Shown here: positions 5,370 through 5,701 of the stretch, piece by piece | Layout of the letters: each line of letters begins with the position of its first letter | How positions within the stretch are numbered: position 1 is the stretch's first letter | Assembly (NCBI GenBank): GCA_021779415.1 | Contig: JAJYAS010000265.1 | Span: 1-5,701 of the forward strand | Source: Bacillota bacterium | GTDB taxonomy: Bacteria > Bacillota_B > Desulfitobacteriia > Desulfitobacteriales > Desulfitobacteriaceae | DNA length: 5,701 bases | Direction of reading: 5' to 3' | The notes under the pieces: generated by a model | What the model was told of the DNA's origin: nothing | Databases searched by the model: none | The model's input: the letters and a program-made list of their open reading frames with translations, nothing else | Position numbers and translations under genes: made by a program

Positions 5370-5701
5370 TTATACATTTTCTTTATAAACCCCTTCATGG
5401 AGATACTGCAACATTTCATCCTTAGTCATATGACCAATCCCCAAATAATCCAAACTATAACCCGACTCATAGAAATCAGTTTCTAGCATTGCATTAGCAA
5501 GGTTGATCATGGAATCGACAACGGGTGTTTTCACGCCGAATTTCTTACCAAGTTCATGATATACATGGCATCCCACCGGAATATCCTCGGTGATATAGCG
5601 ATTGTTAATACTATGTGGGCCTGTCCCAAATTGGATATAATCCTGTTGGTCAAAGGGAATTTCATAGTCCGGGCCCATATATTCAGGTCCTAAGATATTT
5701 T
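5370..5701 (-). CDS. Opine (octopine/nopaline) dehydrogenase-like protein, C-terminal part, cut by the right edge
   Basis: The last 109 complete codons of the gene are present and the frame stays open to the window edge, so the true start lies outside. The fragment belongs to the helical C-terminal domain of the octopine/nopaline dehydrogenase family. Its key segment is RYITEDIPVG (fragment residues 34-43). In characterised octopine dehydrogenase, from memory, an Arg and an Asp with this same five-residue spacing bind the substrate and assist catalysis; here they are Arg34 and Asp39. The following HELGKKFGVKTPVVDSMINL (48-67) and the ending GYSLDYLGI also fit the family's usual tail. The enzyme would reductively join an amino acid to a 2-oxo acid using NAD(P)H, or run in reverse. 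The Rossmann domain is not in the window, so the cofactor cannot be judged. The gene lies upstream of livH on the same strand, separated by a hairpin, and may form a separate or partly linked transcript. Confidence 0.78.
   Translation of the reverse strand, partial: NILGPEYMGPDYEIPFDQQDYIQFGTGPHSINNRYITEDIPVGCHVYHELGKKFGVKTPVVDSMINLANAMLETDFYESGYSLDYLGIGHMTKDEMLQYLHEGVYKENV

Noticed and set aside
5274..5486. A 70-codon plus-strand open frame running through the hairpin and into the dehydrogenase gene
   Set aside because: About half lies antisense to the conserved dehydrogenase tail, the rest includes the CTCTT palindrome, and the translation looks like no known protein.
1..5701. The two edge fragments being the two halves of a single dehydrogenase gene split by insertion of the transporter
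   Set aside because: The left fragment has its own ribosome site and start, and the right fragment has its own stop followed by a hairpin. Their order, C-terminal part upstream and N-terminal part downstream, is wrong for a split gene. Two separate genes is simpler.

Overview
The window holds a complete high-affinity ABC importer of the branched-chain amino acid (HAAT/Liv) type. It is encoded entirely on the minus strand and has a partial opine-dehydrogenase-family gene at each end, also on the minus strand. In transcription order, from the right edge to the left, the layout is: the 3' end of an octopine/nopaline dehydrogenase-like gene (5370-5701); a 223-bp intergenic region with a strong hairpin and a spaced inverted repeat (5147-5369); permease livH; permease livM; a substrate-binding lipoprotein; a GC-rich intercistronic stem-loop; ATPase livG; ATPase livF; a 120-bp intergenic region with an imperfect palindrome; and the first 41 codons of a second opine-dehydrogenase-like gene (1-124).

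The organism is most likely an anaerobic or facultative member of the Bacillota. The DNA is moderately AT-rich, Shine-Dalgarno sequences are strong (GGAGG), the binding-protein gene appears to use a TTG start, and the solute-binding protein has a lipobox typical of Gram-positive anchoring. The style resembles Desulfosporosinus/Desulfitobacterium-like clostridia, but this is an impression and not a demonstrated assignment.

The five transporter genes supply all parts of one importer: a membrane-anchored binding protein, two different permease subunits and two different ATPases. The ATPases are asymmetric. LivF carries Gln at the switch-His position, and LivG has a degenerate ABC signature. In the usual head-to-tail heterodimer both changes fall in the same composite ATP site, leaving one canonical site and one degenerate site.

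The flanking dehydrogenases suggest a job for the cluster. This enzyme family makes or splits opines (N-carboxyalkyl amino acids) from an amino acid, a 2-oxo acid and NAD(P)H. A transporter bracketed by two such enzymes could import an opine or a related secondary-amine amino acid for oxidative cleavage. The substrate cannot be read from the sequence. No RNA genes, mobile elements, CRISPR arrays or frameshifted genes were seen.
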